Source of the DNA: Membranipora membranacea
Lineage: Eukaryota; Bryozoa; Gymnolaemata; Cheilostomatida; Membraniporidae
NCBI GenBank assembly: GCA_914767715.1
Contig: OU612065.1
Location: 9,362,001-9,426,000, forward strand
Length of the DNA stretch: 64,000 bases
Reading direction: 5' to 3'
Made by a program: the position numbers and the translations under genes. The notes beneath the pieces were generated by a model. The model was not told where the DNA came from, ran no database searches, and saw only the letters and a program-made list of their open reading frames with translations. This document shows, one piece after another, positions 13,546 to 24,721 of the stretch. The first letter of the stretch is position 1. Each line of letters starts with the position of its first letter.

Positions 13546-14080
13546 AGACTTTGTTTGAGGCTGCTCTTTTGTATCACATCTTATTCTCCATATTTTATTT
13601 TATCATGTGAGCGATTTTCAGCTTTGGAATCCAAATATTGAGGAAGTTATGGCCTCTCAAACTTCCAAGATGACGGCAATTTATCGGCAGTAAGAATCAG
13701 CCGGCAATCCCTAGGGTACGTCACAACTAGCTAACCTAGTTGGTCCAAGTGGCGTGATGGTAGCGTCGTTGCCTATAGGTATGGGAACCTGGGTTCGATT
13801 CCCTCCCAGGTCTGAATTTTGATCATCATCTTATCTGTGTGATTATTAGTGTATTAATTAACTAATAACTCATAATGTCTATGTCACATGTCTATGGTTG
13901 TGACATACCCCAGGGGAAACATCCGCTTATTCCCAATGCCGATTGAAGGCAATCACCATGGAAGTTTGAGAGGCCATAACTTCCTCAATATTTGGATTCT
14001 AAAGCTGAAAATCGCTCACATGATAGAATAAAATATGGAGAATAAGATGTGATACAAAAGAGCAGCCTCAAACAAAGTCT
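13546..14080. mobile_element. 535 bp element with 122 bp terminal inverted repeats in gag
   Basis: The arms 13546-13667 and 13959-14080 are reverse complements with only two mismatches, both starting AGACTTTGTTTGAGGCTGCT. TTAA flanks both ends (13542-13545 and 14081-14084), consistent with a TTAA target duplication, or a TA duplication if the element starts with A. The 291 bp centre has no open frame but carries a tRNA-like A box and B box at 13750-13802. The superfamily is unclear: piggyBac-type elements use TTAA but usually begin CCC. The near-perfect arms suggest recent insertion or repair between arms. Confidence 0.85.
13743..13812 (+). other. tRNA-like Pol III promoter segment
   Basis: The B box GGTTCGATTCC (13792-13802) matches the consensus exactly, and the A box TGGCGTGATGG lies 42 bp upstream, which is tRNA spacing. 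The acceptor ends do not pair, so this is a tRNA-derived (SINE-like) head rather than a functional tRNA gene. It lies in the centre of the 13546-14080 inverted-repeat element. Confidence 0.6.
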
Positions 14081-14911
14081 TTAATGAACTGTCAGTGGAT
14101 TTAAATATACCTGTGGTACGGGACAAATATTCCACTCGTCTAATATAGTCCCTGCAATCTTCACCCGTCTGTTGACGAGCACTATTAAAGTTCCATAATT
14201 TAACATTCAAGGATTCTTCTCTCTCATAAGTGCTTTTTAATACCTGCAAAACCTGGGCATAGGTCAGCTCTTCACTTGCAATATCAATTCCTTGAGCCTG
14301 TAATGCCTGAAAGCCTTCACTACTGATTGCTTTCAACAATGCACACAATTTCATTTCATCATTAAATACATTAACTTCCGTTTCTTGTGAGGAAACGGTC
14401 ACCGTTTTAGTACCACTGTTACAAATTTCAAATCTAACTGCGACAGTAAACCTGTCTAAGAATAACTTCCATGATCCACATACATCCTTCGGATTAATTT
14501 CGAGAGTGGGGAAATCGCGAGATTTCATATCCATAGGGACCTTTGGGGGTTTAATTTACTTTGTTTGTCTTGAGTATGTCACCTCGACACTCCCACAACA
14601 AATACACCAGAATCACAATGATATCACTATCCAGCAATATTATAACCACTGAACTTCACAACAAATAACTAACCACTAACAAACCTAACTCCGTCACACA
14701 CCCACTAACTCACTAACCACTAACACGCACGCGCGCGCACACACACACACACAACCCACACACACAAAACTATCTCGCCACAAGCACCTCCACTAGCTTC
14801 CTTCACGCAAATCCACTAGCTGTAGCTCAATTCACAGTCACACACACACCCTGCGTCTACTTGCTACTCTTCAAGCTGAATAGAAACATTACTAGGTATT
14901 ATCACTTACGT

Positions 14912-14929
14912 TGTTAGCCGACTGCGCCA
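14912..14929 (-). promoter_or_regulatory. Putative primer-binding site of the LTR element
   Basis: On the minus strand TGGCGCAGTCGGCTAAC directly follows the CA end of the LTR. TGG next to the LTR is expected where a tRNA 3' CCA end primes reverse transcription. The tRNA species is not assigned. Confidence 0.6.
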
Positions 14930-15087
14930 TGTGAGGTTAGCACATATATTGTTATACACATAAAATGCCCGCAATAGTGATAATGATATACAACCACACA
15001 CCTTGGAGTCCTAGATATAAGAGAGCTCCTATAAGTATTGTAGTTCCTGCCGTGTGATGTCACAACCTCAGGTCACTATACAATTCA
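14930..15087 (-). repeat. LTR, 5' copy relative to the element
   Basis: Partner of 12350-12507, seven substitutions in 158 bp. It lies between the gag element and GUSB, 112 bp from the GUSB start codon, so the promoter region of GUSB must include, abut or precede it. Confidence 0.9.
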
Positions 15088-15199
15088 CCTTTTTATGTAG
15101 AGCTGTCTCAGTACAGATTTCTGTTTTGACTTGTTTTAAAACTTGATGTTTTAATAACTTGTCCCTTGCAATATTTTAAATTGGTACGAATATCTTGTC

Positions 15200-18100
15200 A
15201 TGTCGATATCTTTCAACAGGGTGACAATGAGTAAAGTATGGGGTTGGAATCTACTGTTGCTCCTCTCAGCTATAGGTTACTGTGAGTGTTTACTACAAGT
15301 ACAAGAATCTGAGACCAGAGAGGTCAAGGATCTTTCTGGAATGTGGAACTTTCGTGGTGATTTTTCGGCTAATAGAAACCGAGGGTTTGTGGAAAACTGG
15401 TGGAAAAGTTCTCTGAGTAAGGTACAAGATTAATTCTTGTTAATTTTCATGATTCTATAAAGTAAAACATGTTAGAATGAGATCTGAATTATTTTCTAAC
15501 TGCATCTGATATGTGATCGAACTACCTACTATTCATCTGTCCGCATCAAACTCATGAATGCTAATATGTCACTGCTCTGAACTCAAATTGTTTGACCTTC
15601 AGCAGTCCACCTGATGATACAAATTAAACAGTTCAGTCTGAATGGTGGGGTTTATTGAACCAGTTTAGAATGTTCATGGACCCTTGATACGTAGATATTT
15701 TATAGTTTGTTTTATGATATGCTATTCAAATAATTTAGACTGGTTCAGTGATACCGATGCCTGTACCATCAAGCTTCAATGACATAACCACAGACAGCAA
15801 ACTGAGAGACTTTGTCGGCTGGGTGTGGTATGAAACAGATTTCTTTGTCAGCACAGACTGGCTGGAGAATAAGCAGGTTGTACTGAGGTTTGGCAGCGCA
15901 CACTATAACGCTATCGTGGTGAGTCCAACTTGTGATAAATGAATTGTAACTTATAAATGACTGCTTACATATTTTTTTAAACTCTTTCTAACTCTAATAT
16001 TTTTTTCTCTTGGTAATCAAGCAACAAGAAATATTCCATCCTTTTATTCATTTTAAGTGGCTGAACTCTGTTGAAGTGATGAGACATAGTGGGGGCCACT
16101 TGCCATTTGAAGGTGATGTCAGCAAAGTATTGATGAAAAGTCAGCGTAATAGATTAACTGTGGCTGTCAATAACACTCTCACTCCTACCACTTTACCTCC
16201 AGGCTCCATCATTTATAAGAATGATACAAACAAGTAAGATTGTACACTCGACCACACCTCATACTCAATGTGTAATATTGGAATTTCTTTTTCACACGGC
16301 CTCATTTGTCAAGAAACATTGGTCGGTGATTACAATAAAGTATATAAAAAAATGTATTGTAAAAATTATTGAAATTCTTGCTGAATGTGGTCTAGACCTA
16401 AATAATTCCCTGGGTATTTACTTTTTGATATATATTAGCTTTAAACCCAAAAGGTGAAATATCTTACGCCATCACATGAGAAGCGAAATAGGGCACTAAG
16501 GAAGTTTGTTTTTCCTCCTCCTCCTCTCATTTGTACTGATTATACTTCTGTAATGATGATCTTGTTGACGCATTGTAAATTGTAGTTGATACGCTGTGTC
16601 TGTTTCAGGTATCCCTCAGGCTATTTCATTCAGGATTACTCGTTCGACTTTTTCAATTATGCTGGAATACACCGGCCAGTATTATTATATGCCATCCCTA
16701 AAGTTGCGATAAAAGACGTGACAATAAAAACATCACACAATACATCTATTGGTAAGTATATATATAAATAGTTCCCTATCATGCACACTTCCAACATTTT
16801 TATAAACACATAATGTTCCCCCAACTCACCCCCTCCTGCAAGTTTTATTTTGACCTATCTGGCCAAAAGGTCTGACTCACTCTCAAGCTCGATTCTCGCT
16901 CCGTAATGTTAGATTAATTTATTATAATCTGGAACGTTACAATCAGGGAGTTTGACACAAACTCCCATATCCCTGCTGTAATTGCAGTCATGAATGGAGT
17001 TTTTCTCTTTGTCTGTCTGGGCTGATAATTCCGAAGTGATGTGCACTTATTTATTCCAGGCACAAGATCAATTTTATGCGTACAAATTTTAGGAAAGTGT
17101 GCTTTACAAGCAAAGAGATATGTGACTTTGAAGAAGTTTGCAGTGTCACAAAATCTTGATGTCGGGGGTCTTTTGGATGATGGCGGACTGATTGTTGATT
17201 CAAGCTCTTGGCAGACACTGCATCATTGTGGCCTCAAGATCTGAGACTGTTGATACTCATCTCTACTCCATATTTCAGCTTTTGTTGACTACAATGTCAC
17301 TATAAGTGGTAGTGCTAAAAGTTTACAGCTCGGAGTCACAATATTGGATGCGGATGACAATAACGTTGTCTATGGCAAAGGAGATAGTGGGCGGATAACT
17401 CTGAACAAGCCTCAACTTTGGTGGCCGTATTCTATGCAAAACAACACATATGCATACCTTTATATGCTTCAGGTATGTACCAATGTTCAGAGTACATAGT
17501 TCATGTTAGCGCAATAGAACGTAATGATGTATAACGATCCCTGAGTACAGCTCCGTATATATCACCCCGTTGGTCTTGTGATTGAGAGATCTTTATTATC
17601 CATGTCAAACTGAACATAATTAGAGGTCACTTTTGTTTGTTAGCTGTCACTTAAGACACAGGATGGCACAATTATGGATGTATACAGACAGCCTTTTGGT
17701 ATAAGGTCAGTTGACTATACAGACACTCAACTACTCATAAACGGAAAACCATTCTACTGCAAAGGGTTAGGTCGACACGAGGACTCAGACGTGAGTTATT
17801 ATTGCTACTTGTAAAATCTTACTTTGCTTGTATTATTGTCACTTTGTGGTGAGACAGAATCCAGCTGTCAGGGTATCCTCTGCACCCACCGCCTCAGTTC
17901 TCTTTACAAAACCCTATCTTTGTCTTTTTCTGAATGGAATTGATGATGAAATTATATATAAGATGAAATATGAGTTTTCTTTGTAGATACGTGGAAAAGG
18001 AGTAGATCTGCCTCTAATAGCCAGAGATTATAACCTGATGAAATGGCTTGGTGCTGACTGCTTCCGTACCTCCCACTATCCGTATGCTGAGGAGATTATG

Positions 18101-20750
18101 GATATGGCTGACAAGCTCGGATTCGTTGTTATTGATGAATGCCCTGGTGTTGGCATCAAGTAGGTTTATATACTGGCAGAAAAAGCTGGAATAATAAAAT
18201 TGTTGGAATTCTGTTATTACAGCTTTGTTGAACATGATCAGTACACCCTCACCAAAACTTACCTGTACTAGTGAAATAGAAACCTACTCCCTCTGCTTGT
18301 AAACCAGCACCTGAGCTGAACGACTAGGATCGTTAAGATTTCCAACTTGCCGTCCACATCAATCATTTTTGGAATATACCTGCGTTACTGAACGATTGCT
18401 TGGTAATAATCGTATCATATGGCTATTTTGCATAAATTTGTCGATCCTCTTAGCACCTGTCTCTGCCTGTACACGTATTTTACACTGTGGCACCAGTTTG
18501 CAGACATATTGTCAGGGTAAAGTGGGTTCTCATCTGGTACTGTTTTTGTTTTTAGATCAGAAAATTTCGGTAATGTATCTCTAGCTCATCACAAATCAGT
18601 GATGAGGGAGTTAGTATCACGAGATAAGAACAGACCATCTGTTATTATGTGGTCTGTTGCCAATGAGCCTGCCTCCTCCGATAGCCAAGCTGACCATTAT
18701 TTCAAGTAAGTCCATGTTAAATATCCTAACTGTATATACCAGACCAAACAGCCAGGTGAAAAACTCAAGTACAAAACCATCTACTCATACAAAGCTGAGT
18801 TAAAAGTCCCCACTCATCCATTGCTGGGTTGTTGAATAAGTGAACTGCTATTTTTAGTTATTTCTATTATCGGTTTTTTATTTTTTACAGCTGTCTCCTT
18901 TTTCTGTTCCTAAAGACCAATAATGGTAATTTTTAAATACTTTGTTTGAAATACCCTGGCCGAAATAAAGCTACAAGCTACACACACACTAATTGTTATA
19001 TACTCTGTTCATAACCTTATTTATTGTGACCAAGTTATCACACTTATTTCCTTGTGCACTTTATAGAGAAGTTATATCTACCACAAGGCAAGCAGATGAC
19101 TCACGCCCAGTGACATTTGTGATTGGTCCGAGTGATTACTGGAAAGAGAAGGCTGCCCAGTATGTTGATGTGCTCTGTATAAACCATTACTATGCCTGGT
19201 ACTCTGACATGGGTCATATTGAAGTAATCGGTCACCAGCTAAAGTATGACCTTGACCTGTGGCATAAAACGTTCAAGAAAGCAATTATAATGTCAGAATA
19301 CGGAGCTGATACCATATCTGGCTTCCATAGTGTAAGTACATCATCATTATCGTCACTGTTGTTTATATGTACATATAAGTTTTCGGCTAATCCAATACTC
19401 ATATTGTTAATATTTTTGCCCTGATAAACACCTCTGTCTTATTTTACAGTTGCCCTCAAATTCATTCACTGAAGAGTATCAGGTTGAGTTCCTAAAGGCC
19501 TACCAGCAAGTGTTTGACGAGTTACGAAAAACTTATCTTGTTGGAGAAATGGTTTGGAATTTTGCTGACTTTATGACAAAACAACGTAAGTTAAGATCTC
19601 TCTCTGGAAGTCTAGGCATCAATGTCAAGTGCGTAATTGAATTAACTTCAGCTTTGTTCTATGAGATATTATGCAATGGGTTGTACTATGCTCAATGTGG
19701 TGAATTGGAGTAGTAAACTATGGCACGAGGGGCGGGTGCCTTGACGATAGCGACTTTGCGCCGGTGAGTTGATAGAAAGCAAACCTCCCTGCACTGGTTT
19801 GGCTTAGAGTATAAGCATAAGAGGGATGGGGCAAGCATTGTTGCACTGAAACAATGAAGAGTTGGCAGCCTCCCTGGTTGCGCAACAGCGTAAACACACC
19901 AATTATGTCAAAACACCGAAACTGACAGAATGCACTAAGGGATCGATGAGATTGATTGAGATGCTCACACACACAGGGGTGGCTTCATGCTGCTGGGGCC
20001 GGCCATGAGGAGGTTGTACTAGAGAAGGCCCCGAAACTGCGCTTGACTCATGGTTTCTAGCTGAAGACCTGTGTGTTGTGCAGTGGTACGCAAACCATTG
20101 TATGATGTATCTCTACAACCTATCACCATTGCATTCTGTCGTGCTGCGATCTAACATATCACACCATATCATCACATGAGATCATAATCATGCTCAACCA
20201 AGGAGTCGTAATAAAAAAAAATTGAGGAAATTTGCAGACCTGCTTTCTGTTTCTGATTAAATTTTGGGTAACATATGAAGACGAACTTGAAGTGTCCAGG
20301 AGTTATGCTTCCAGTAAATGAGAGCAGACAACACTGTAGTTATTTAATGGATTTTAAACTGTTTGAACTGGACTGTGAAATACTGCAAACATATTCCAGA
20401 TGAATTAATATTCACATTACTTTCCCGAAGCATTCACTATTCATTTTCAAAGATTAGCAAGATTCACATTCCACATGTATAAATTCCCGCTTACATTAAA
20501 GAGCTTAGGAAATGTTTGCAGTGTATGGTAAGATGGTCATAGCGATGATTGGTTGATCTGATATGTTCATGTTAATGATGTTTATATATTTACAGAAACA
20601 ACTAGAGTATATGGTAATCGTAAGGGACTATTTACCCGTCAGCGTCAGCCTAAAGCAGCAGCGTTTGTTGTTAGAGACAGATATCACAGATTGCAGGATA
20701 GTATGAGTGCTCAGAGTGATTCAGGTTCAGAAGCTCCCGCTAATACATAA
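15200..20750 (+). CDS. GUSB: Beta-glucuronidase
   Basis: This glycoside hydrolase family 2 enzyme removes terminal beta-D-glucuronate from glycosaminoglycan fragments in the lysosome. Eleven exons join in phase: 15200-15421, 15739-15918, 16058-16233, 16609-16751, 17279-17472, 17644-17790, 17987-18159, 18556-18705, 19067-19331, 19450-19585 and 20596-20750. They encode 646 residues, against 651 in human. A signal-peptide-like stretch ([19 protein letters not shown]) is followed by the sugar-binding domain ([10 protein letters not shown]), the immunoglobulin-like domain and the TIM barrel. The acid/base Glu is in WSVANEPAS (about residue 449) and the nucleophile Glu in SEYGAD (about 539), close to human E451 and E540. 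NFADFMT and [10 protein letters not shown] are also conserved. Translation could start at 15200 or at the second ATG, 15227. All introns seen are GT-AG. Confidence 0.97.
19977..20105 (+). repeat. Dispersed repeat, copy 1, in GUSB intron 10
   Basis: This roughly 130 bp segment, from GGCTTCATGCTGCTGGGGCC to GCAAACCATTGTATGATG, is about 70% similar to 50276-50404 in the same orientation. It sits in a GC-richer part of the intron. It is probably an old SINE or MITE fragment. No ends or target duplications are visible. Confidence 0.5.
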
Positions 20751-22012
20751 CCGACCACGGACGAAAGCAAACTTACTCCATTTATATTGACTAAGCTCAG
20801 CTACGTTATTGTGATTCAATGCTTGAGAGGGAAAAATGTAACCAATGTTTAGGCTCTGACTTGACCCAACCAATCTGAGCCAACACAGACTAAAATGTAA
20901 AGTGAGAAGTATTTTATATACCAGCCTAACTGATCTGCAATGGTCATATCAAGACTTTGCCTTTTAGCATCAACTCTGGCAGTCAGCAATTGGACTAAGG
21001 TCAATCTCCTTTTTCAAAGTAGTGCTCTGTTAGAACAACCAAATCAAGTCATAGCCATCAATTATGAAGAATATCCAACACATTACTTCAAATTGTGAAA
21101 GTTGACAGCTGTTTCTTTCACTCTAGCTAATCCATGGTGCTCTTGTGGTATATTATTGATATTGATACTTATGTGGTGATCATCTATTTAATGTAGAATA
21201 ATATTTTGTTGATTTTATCTTCATACTAAATCACACTTTTAATCAAGTTATCTTAATTATTATTAAAATTTTCCTGTCCAACATCAAAAACATCACAACC
21301 AACACCACTACATACCCAGTTCAACAGCGAGATCGGGTGATGTCGATGGATGTAGATAGATTTCTTCAAGTGATAATATCTAATTTCTCTTGGAAATTGT
21401 TTGATTTCTTCATTAATTTTGTTGAAATCAATATAGTGCAGATAAGAAAAGATGGCTTTTATTGGTAAACTTTGTCAAAGACAAGTTTCAATGGAGTAGA
21501 AAATATGGATGCAAAGTTATGTTGAACGCGCCTGTTTTAATAATACCCGATTCTAGCCTGTCTTGACAAGCTTTGTTCGGTTGGGGGGGGGGGGGAGGGG
21601 CCAAACAATGCTAACCCGATTAGAGTTGTGGGAATCTGCTTGCGCACGCATTATTATTATCATTTCATCATACATGAATCTCTGTTCTCTTCGTTGTATA
21701 GCAAGTAAGAATTTTACAGTTAGTCTTTGCTAGACCCTTCAATCTGGTTTTATTTTTTATTGCCTAAATCAAGTTTATTCACCAATATTTTTGTTTTTTC
21801 TTGTTCCTTGCTTATCAGAAAGTGTGTGAGGTACAGTATTTTGTAGTTGTCTTTCATTTTCTCTAGGGAAGACAATTTAAATAGCCAGATAAGATGTATC
21901 CCACAGGTTATTTTCTGCAGCTTACAGTTGGGAAATGGATGTAGTGAAGAAAGTTGAGATTTTGATGTTAGCATATATTTTGACTCTATTCAAATCTTTG
22001 AGTTGCCTGAGA
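20751..22012. other. GUSB 3' flank and PRADC1 upstream region
   Basis: No further exon is recognisable. The stretch holds the presumed GUSB 3' untranslated region, a single arm of the TAGCCTGTCTTGACAAGC hairpin family (21554-21578) followed by a G-run near 21584, and the PRADC1 5' region with in-frame upstream ATGs at 21935 and 21965. Confidence 0.5.
21554..21578. repeat. Hairpin-family copy, one arm
   Basis: Begins TAGCCTGTCTTGACAAGC and matches the arm of the perfect palindrome at 37585-37637. The partner arm downstream of the G-run is too diverged to be sure of. Confidence 0.7.
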
Positions 22013-24238
22013 ATGCAGAATATGGGACCATTTGCTGCAGTTACTTTGCTTCTCCTGACAGGTACTATGAAGGCCCCTATACATAATTCAGTAGTGACTC
22101 CGAAATGATAATCTTTTAATGTATGTTATGATGGATTGTATTGTAACTGTTGTTTTGTTACTCACAGTCACTGTAAGTTATAGTAATGTTTTGTTGTGTA
22201 TTGTATTACTATAAGCCTTGGTGATATCACTGTGCTGTTTCTGAGGGTAGCTTGTCTTGACAAGCTAGACAAAGCTTGCCTTGGAGTTCATTGCTTATTC
22301 ACTATCTAGGATTGCTACTCTTCTACAATAAACTTTTTCTATAATTGACTGGGAGTTGTGTCAGGAATTAGAGTTTTGGTGAAATGACCACGAGAGCAAC
22401 ACGCTGTTTTCAGGCCTTTTACTTAATCAGATAAGAATCTAATTTTATATTATATCTCATCAACGGAGAATCAACTTTCGCAGCTTTTTGATATTTTAAA
22501 CAGATGGAGCTCGACCCAATGATGAGGGCCCTAAGATGGTGTTCACTAAGCCCTTAGATGTCGAAGATGCCAAACTCACATACTTTGAGATTGTAGAGCC
22601 CTCCTCTCTTAGATACATATTCAGAGCCAGGCCGGCCAGGAACTTTGGGACGAACTTTGTGAGTATTCTGGGTCAAGTACTTCAATTGAAGCCCTTCAAA
22701 GTTGTTGTCATAAGTCTTTGGAAGAAGGATCTGTAAAGGTGTAAGTAGTCCATTTGCCATATGACAGTCCCAAGATTTTCAGATCGCCTGCTTCAGGGTA
22801 AAGTTCTGTAGCATTTCCGTCTGTCATGAAACACCAGACATAGCTTCACATTCTAGTACATTTAAATAGAAACCCCACATGGATACTGTCCATTTTTGCT
22901 CCTTACTGTTTCAGAATCAAAGCTACTCAAGTGTTGAGTTGTTTGTCGGTGAGCCGCTGGATGGATGTGGCAGATTAACAAATGCTGCTGAGATAAGAGG
23001 AAACAGTGTCATTTTGATAAGAGGGCGAGTATCTTAGGGCGATTCAATTTTTGTTTTTAGTCAATTAATTGTGCTGTCATTAATTTAAGATTGAAGTAGT
23101 CAAGCACTCACTATGTTAATGCTAGTTACTAAACCCTTTAACCAAGTATTTAACCAAGCATTGAACCAAGTTTGCTGAGACTCAAAAACCTTTGATTTAT
23201 TAGGACCAGCTGGCACCATTTGATACGACCTTCATCAGGAAACATTTGTGCAATAGGTTGAAGCTCTGCCTGCAATAAATATGATCATCATCAGTATGAT
23301 GGTGTGGCTTGCCATCGCCAGTATATTGTCTATAACAAAATTCTCATGTTTACAGACATTGCTCATTTGTGAGCAAAGCAGTAAATGCAGCTGAAGCCGG
23401 TGCTCAGTTTGTTATTGTTTCTGATGATGATGTTGGCAGTACAAATACACGGATTGATATGGTTCATGATGAAACCAACAGAAAAGTATACATACCTACT
23501 CTCTTTATAGCTGGCAAAGATGGGTAGGTCATTGTTTTTACTTCATGAAACATTATAGTCAGAGGGCATCCCTGCTCTTTCTTTAAGGTTCATTTTCATT
23601 TTTAGGAGACAAAAGCTATTCTCGACTTTTTTAGTCTGCAGGCCTGTCACCTTGTTTTATTCCCAGTTTAAACTAGCAGAAATTCAACTTTGCGTTTGCA
23701 CCCCTCGCCTGCATAGAATATGGCATGCTTTGCTCGATCATATAGTAAACAGCTAATGACCTTCTAATTACATGCTAAACAATGTCTTTCAATCCGGATC
23801 TAAGTTATATTCACTATGGTCCCATGCTTCGAATGAGTGGTCCACTCCCATATCCAATGAAGAATACTTACAATTTCCATGATGAAAGAACAAAAAGCTA
23901 CTGAGGCCTGGATTTGAATCCGGGCGTCACGCATATAAGTCATTGTGATTAAGCGCGATATCATTCATCTTCACCGCCAATCCATTCCCCAATTTGAATG
24001 AATAAACGGAGCCAATGCCAACGGAAATTGACCTAATTCTATTCCCATGTATCGATTGGCCCTCACATCTATGTCACATATAGGCCTAGTGATTATAATC
24101 TAACCTTTTTGCAGGGCAATGATCAGGGAAGAGCTTTCTAAAATTCACGCAGAGAACTTCGCAATTGTCAACATTCCGATGAATCTCACTGCAGTACCTT
24201 ATCACAAACGACGCCATCCTCCCTGGACACTTATTTAG
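22013..24238 (+). CDS. PRADC1: Protease-associated domain-containing protein 1
   Basis: This is a small secreted protein consisting essentially of a protease-associated (PA) domain; its function is poorly known. Five exons join in phase: 22013-22061, 22504-22658, 22915-23024, 23356-23523 and 24115-24238, about 200 residues against 188 in human. Family landmarks are LRYIFRARPARNFGTNFNQ, CGRLTNA, HCSFVSKA (human GGCSFLSKT), IPTLFIAGKDGAMIR, FAIVNIPMNLTAVP and the terminal HPPWTL. Reading phase requires exon 3 to end before a GC donor (23025-23026, GG|GCGAGT), a GC-AG intron. The start is uncertain: ATG 22013 gives a weak hydrophobic leader (GPFAAVTLLLT), while in-frame ATGs at 21965 and 21935 would lengthen it. 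Confidence 0.92.
22248..22282. repeat. Hairpin-family copy, degenerate
   Basis: TAGCTTGTCTTGACAAGCT is followed by ACAAAGCTTGCC, an imperfect version of the 37585-37637 palindrome, in PRADC1 intron 1. Confidence 0.6.
23885..24000 (-). mobile_element. Possible tRNA-derived SINE in PRADC1 intron 4
   Basis: On the minus strand a B-box-like GATTCAAATCC (in CCCGGATTCAAATCCAGG) lies downstream of an A-box-like TGGCGGTGAAG at a tRNA-like or slightly larger distance. Neither boundary nor a target duplication is clear. Confidence 0.35.
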
Positions 24239-24721
24239 ATCCTTATTTGTTATACCTTCCGCATACAATCTATGCAATGCTCAATAATCATTTGCAGTTG
24301 CACTGGTATTCTTTAGTATTACAGTATTACTCTTTGATGCATAATTATCAACAGCATTTTTATTGCATGTCACGATCTATGTTTGATCACCTTCGCACTG
24401 GAGCTTGTAAATTATTACAGCTCTGATCCTCATTGGTGATAATCTCTCTCATATCAAACTTGTATCTTTATCCAATGTATATTATTAGTATATGATGTCC
24501 TTTGTTTTATGTAATTTGTTTCTCTTGCTGCATTATTATTCCAAACTGCACAAAAGATAACGATTAGATTTTAGTTTGTCACAACTCTATCAGTTCATGT
24601 GGTGCTAAAAACTCGGTTTAATCTGATCGAGTCTATTTTCTGTTTGTAATAAATTCACAGCTCTAGCCCTGTCAACACACTAATGGGTATTTCTTAACGC
24701 CTTATGCAGTATGCACTACGC

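Larger units (their letters stand above)
13117..14534 (-). pseudogene. gag: Interrupted gag gene of the LTR element
   Basis: The frame opens at ATG 14534 (MDMKSRDFPTLEINPKDV) and runs through a helical capsid-like region containing KLWNFNSARQQTGEDCRDYI. It is interrupted by a 535 bp insertion at 13546-14080. Beyond the insertion the same frame resumes and ends at 13117. The C-terminal part holds two CX2CX4HX4C zinc knuckles (CFECGSYSHTYLDC and CYECKGKGHISREC), the nucleic-acid-binding motif of nucleocapsid. Removing the insertion with one TTAA would leave the frame open across the junction, so gag was intact when the insertion occurred. The assembled Gag would package element RNA; as it stands the gene is broken. 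Confidence 0.85.
12350..15087 (-). mobile_element. Short LTR retrotransposon carrying only gag
   Basis: Two 158 bp direct repeats (12350-12507 and 14930-15087, 7 mismatches, TG...CA ends) flank about 2.4 kb of internal sequence. Read on the minus strand, the internal region begins with a plausible primer-binding site directly after the LTR, then a gag-like frame starting at 14534, then two CCHC zinc knuckles, and then about 600 bp without a readable frame before the other LTR. No protease, reverse transcriptase, RNase H or integrase is present. It is either an internally deleted copy or a non-autonomous gag-only element. No target-site duplication is visible: the left flank ends AGTGA and the right begins CCTTT. 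The right LTR ends 112 bp before the GUSB start codon. Confidence 0.85.

Noticed and set aside
12957-13558. Plus-strand open frames over the gag region
   Set aside because: They are the complementary strand of the zinc-knuckle gag frame.
13743-13812. A functional tRNA gene
   Set aside because: A and B boxes are good, but the acceptor strands do not pair and no clean anticodon arm forms. I call it a tRNA-derived promoter segment.
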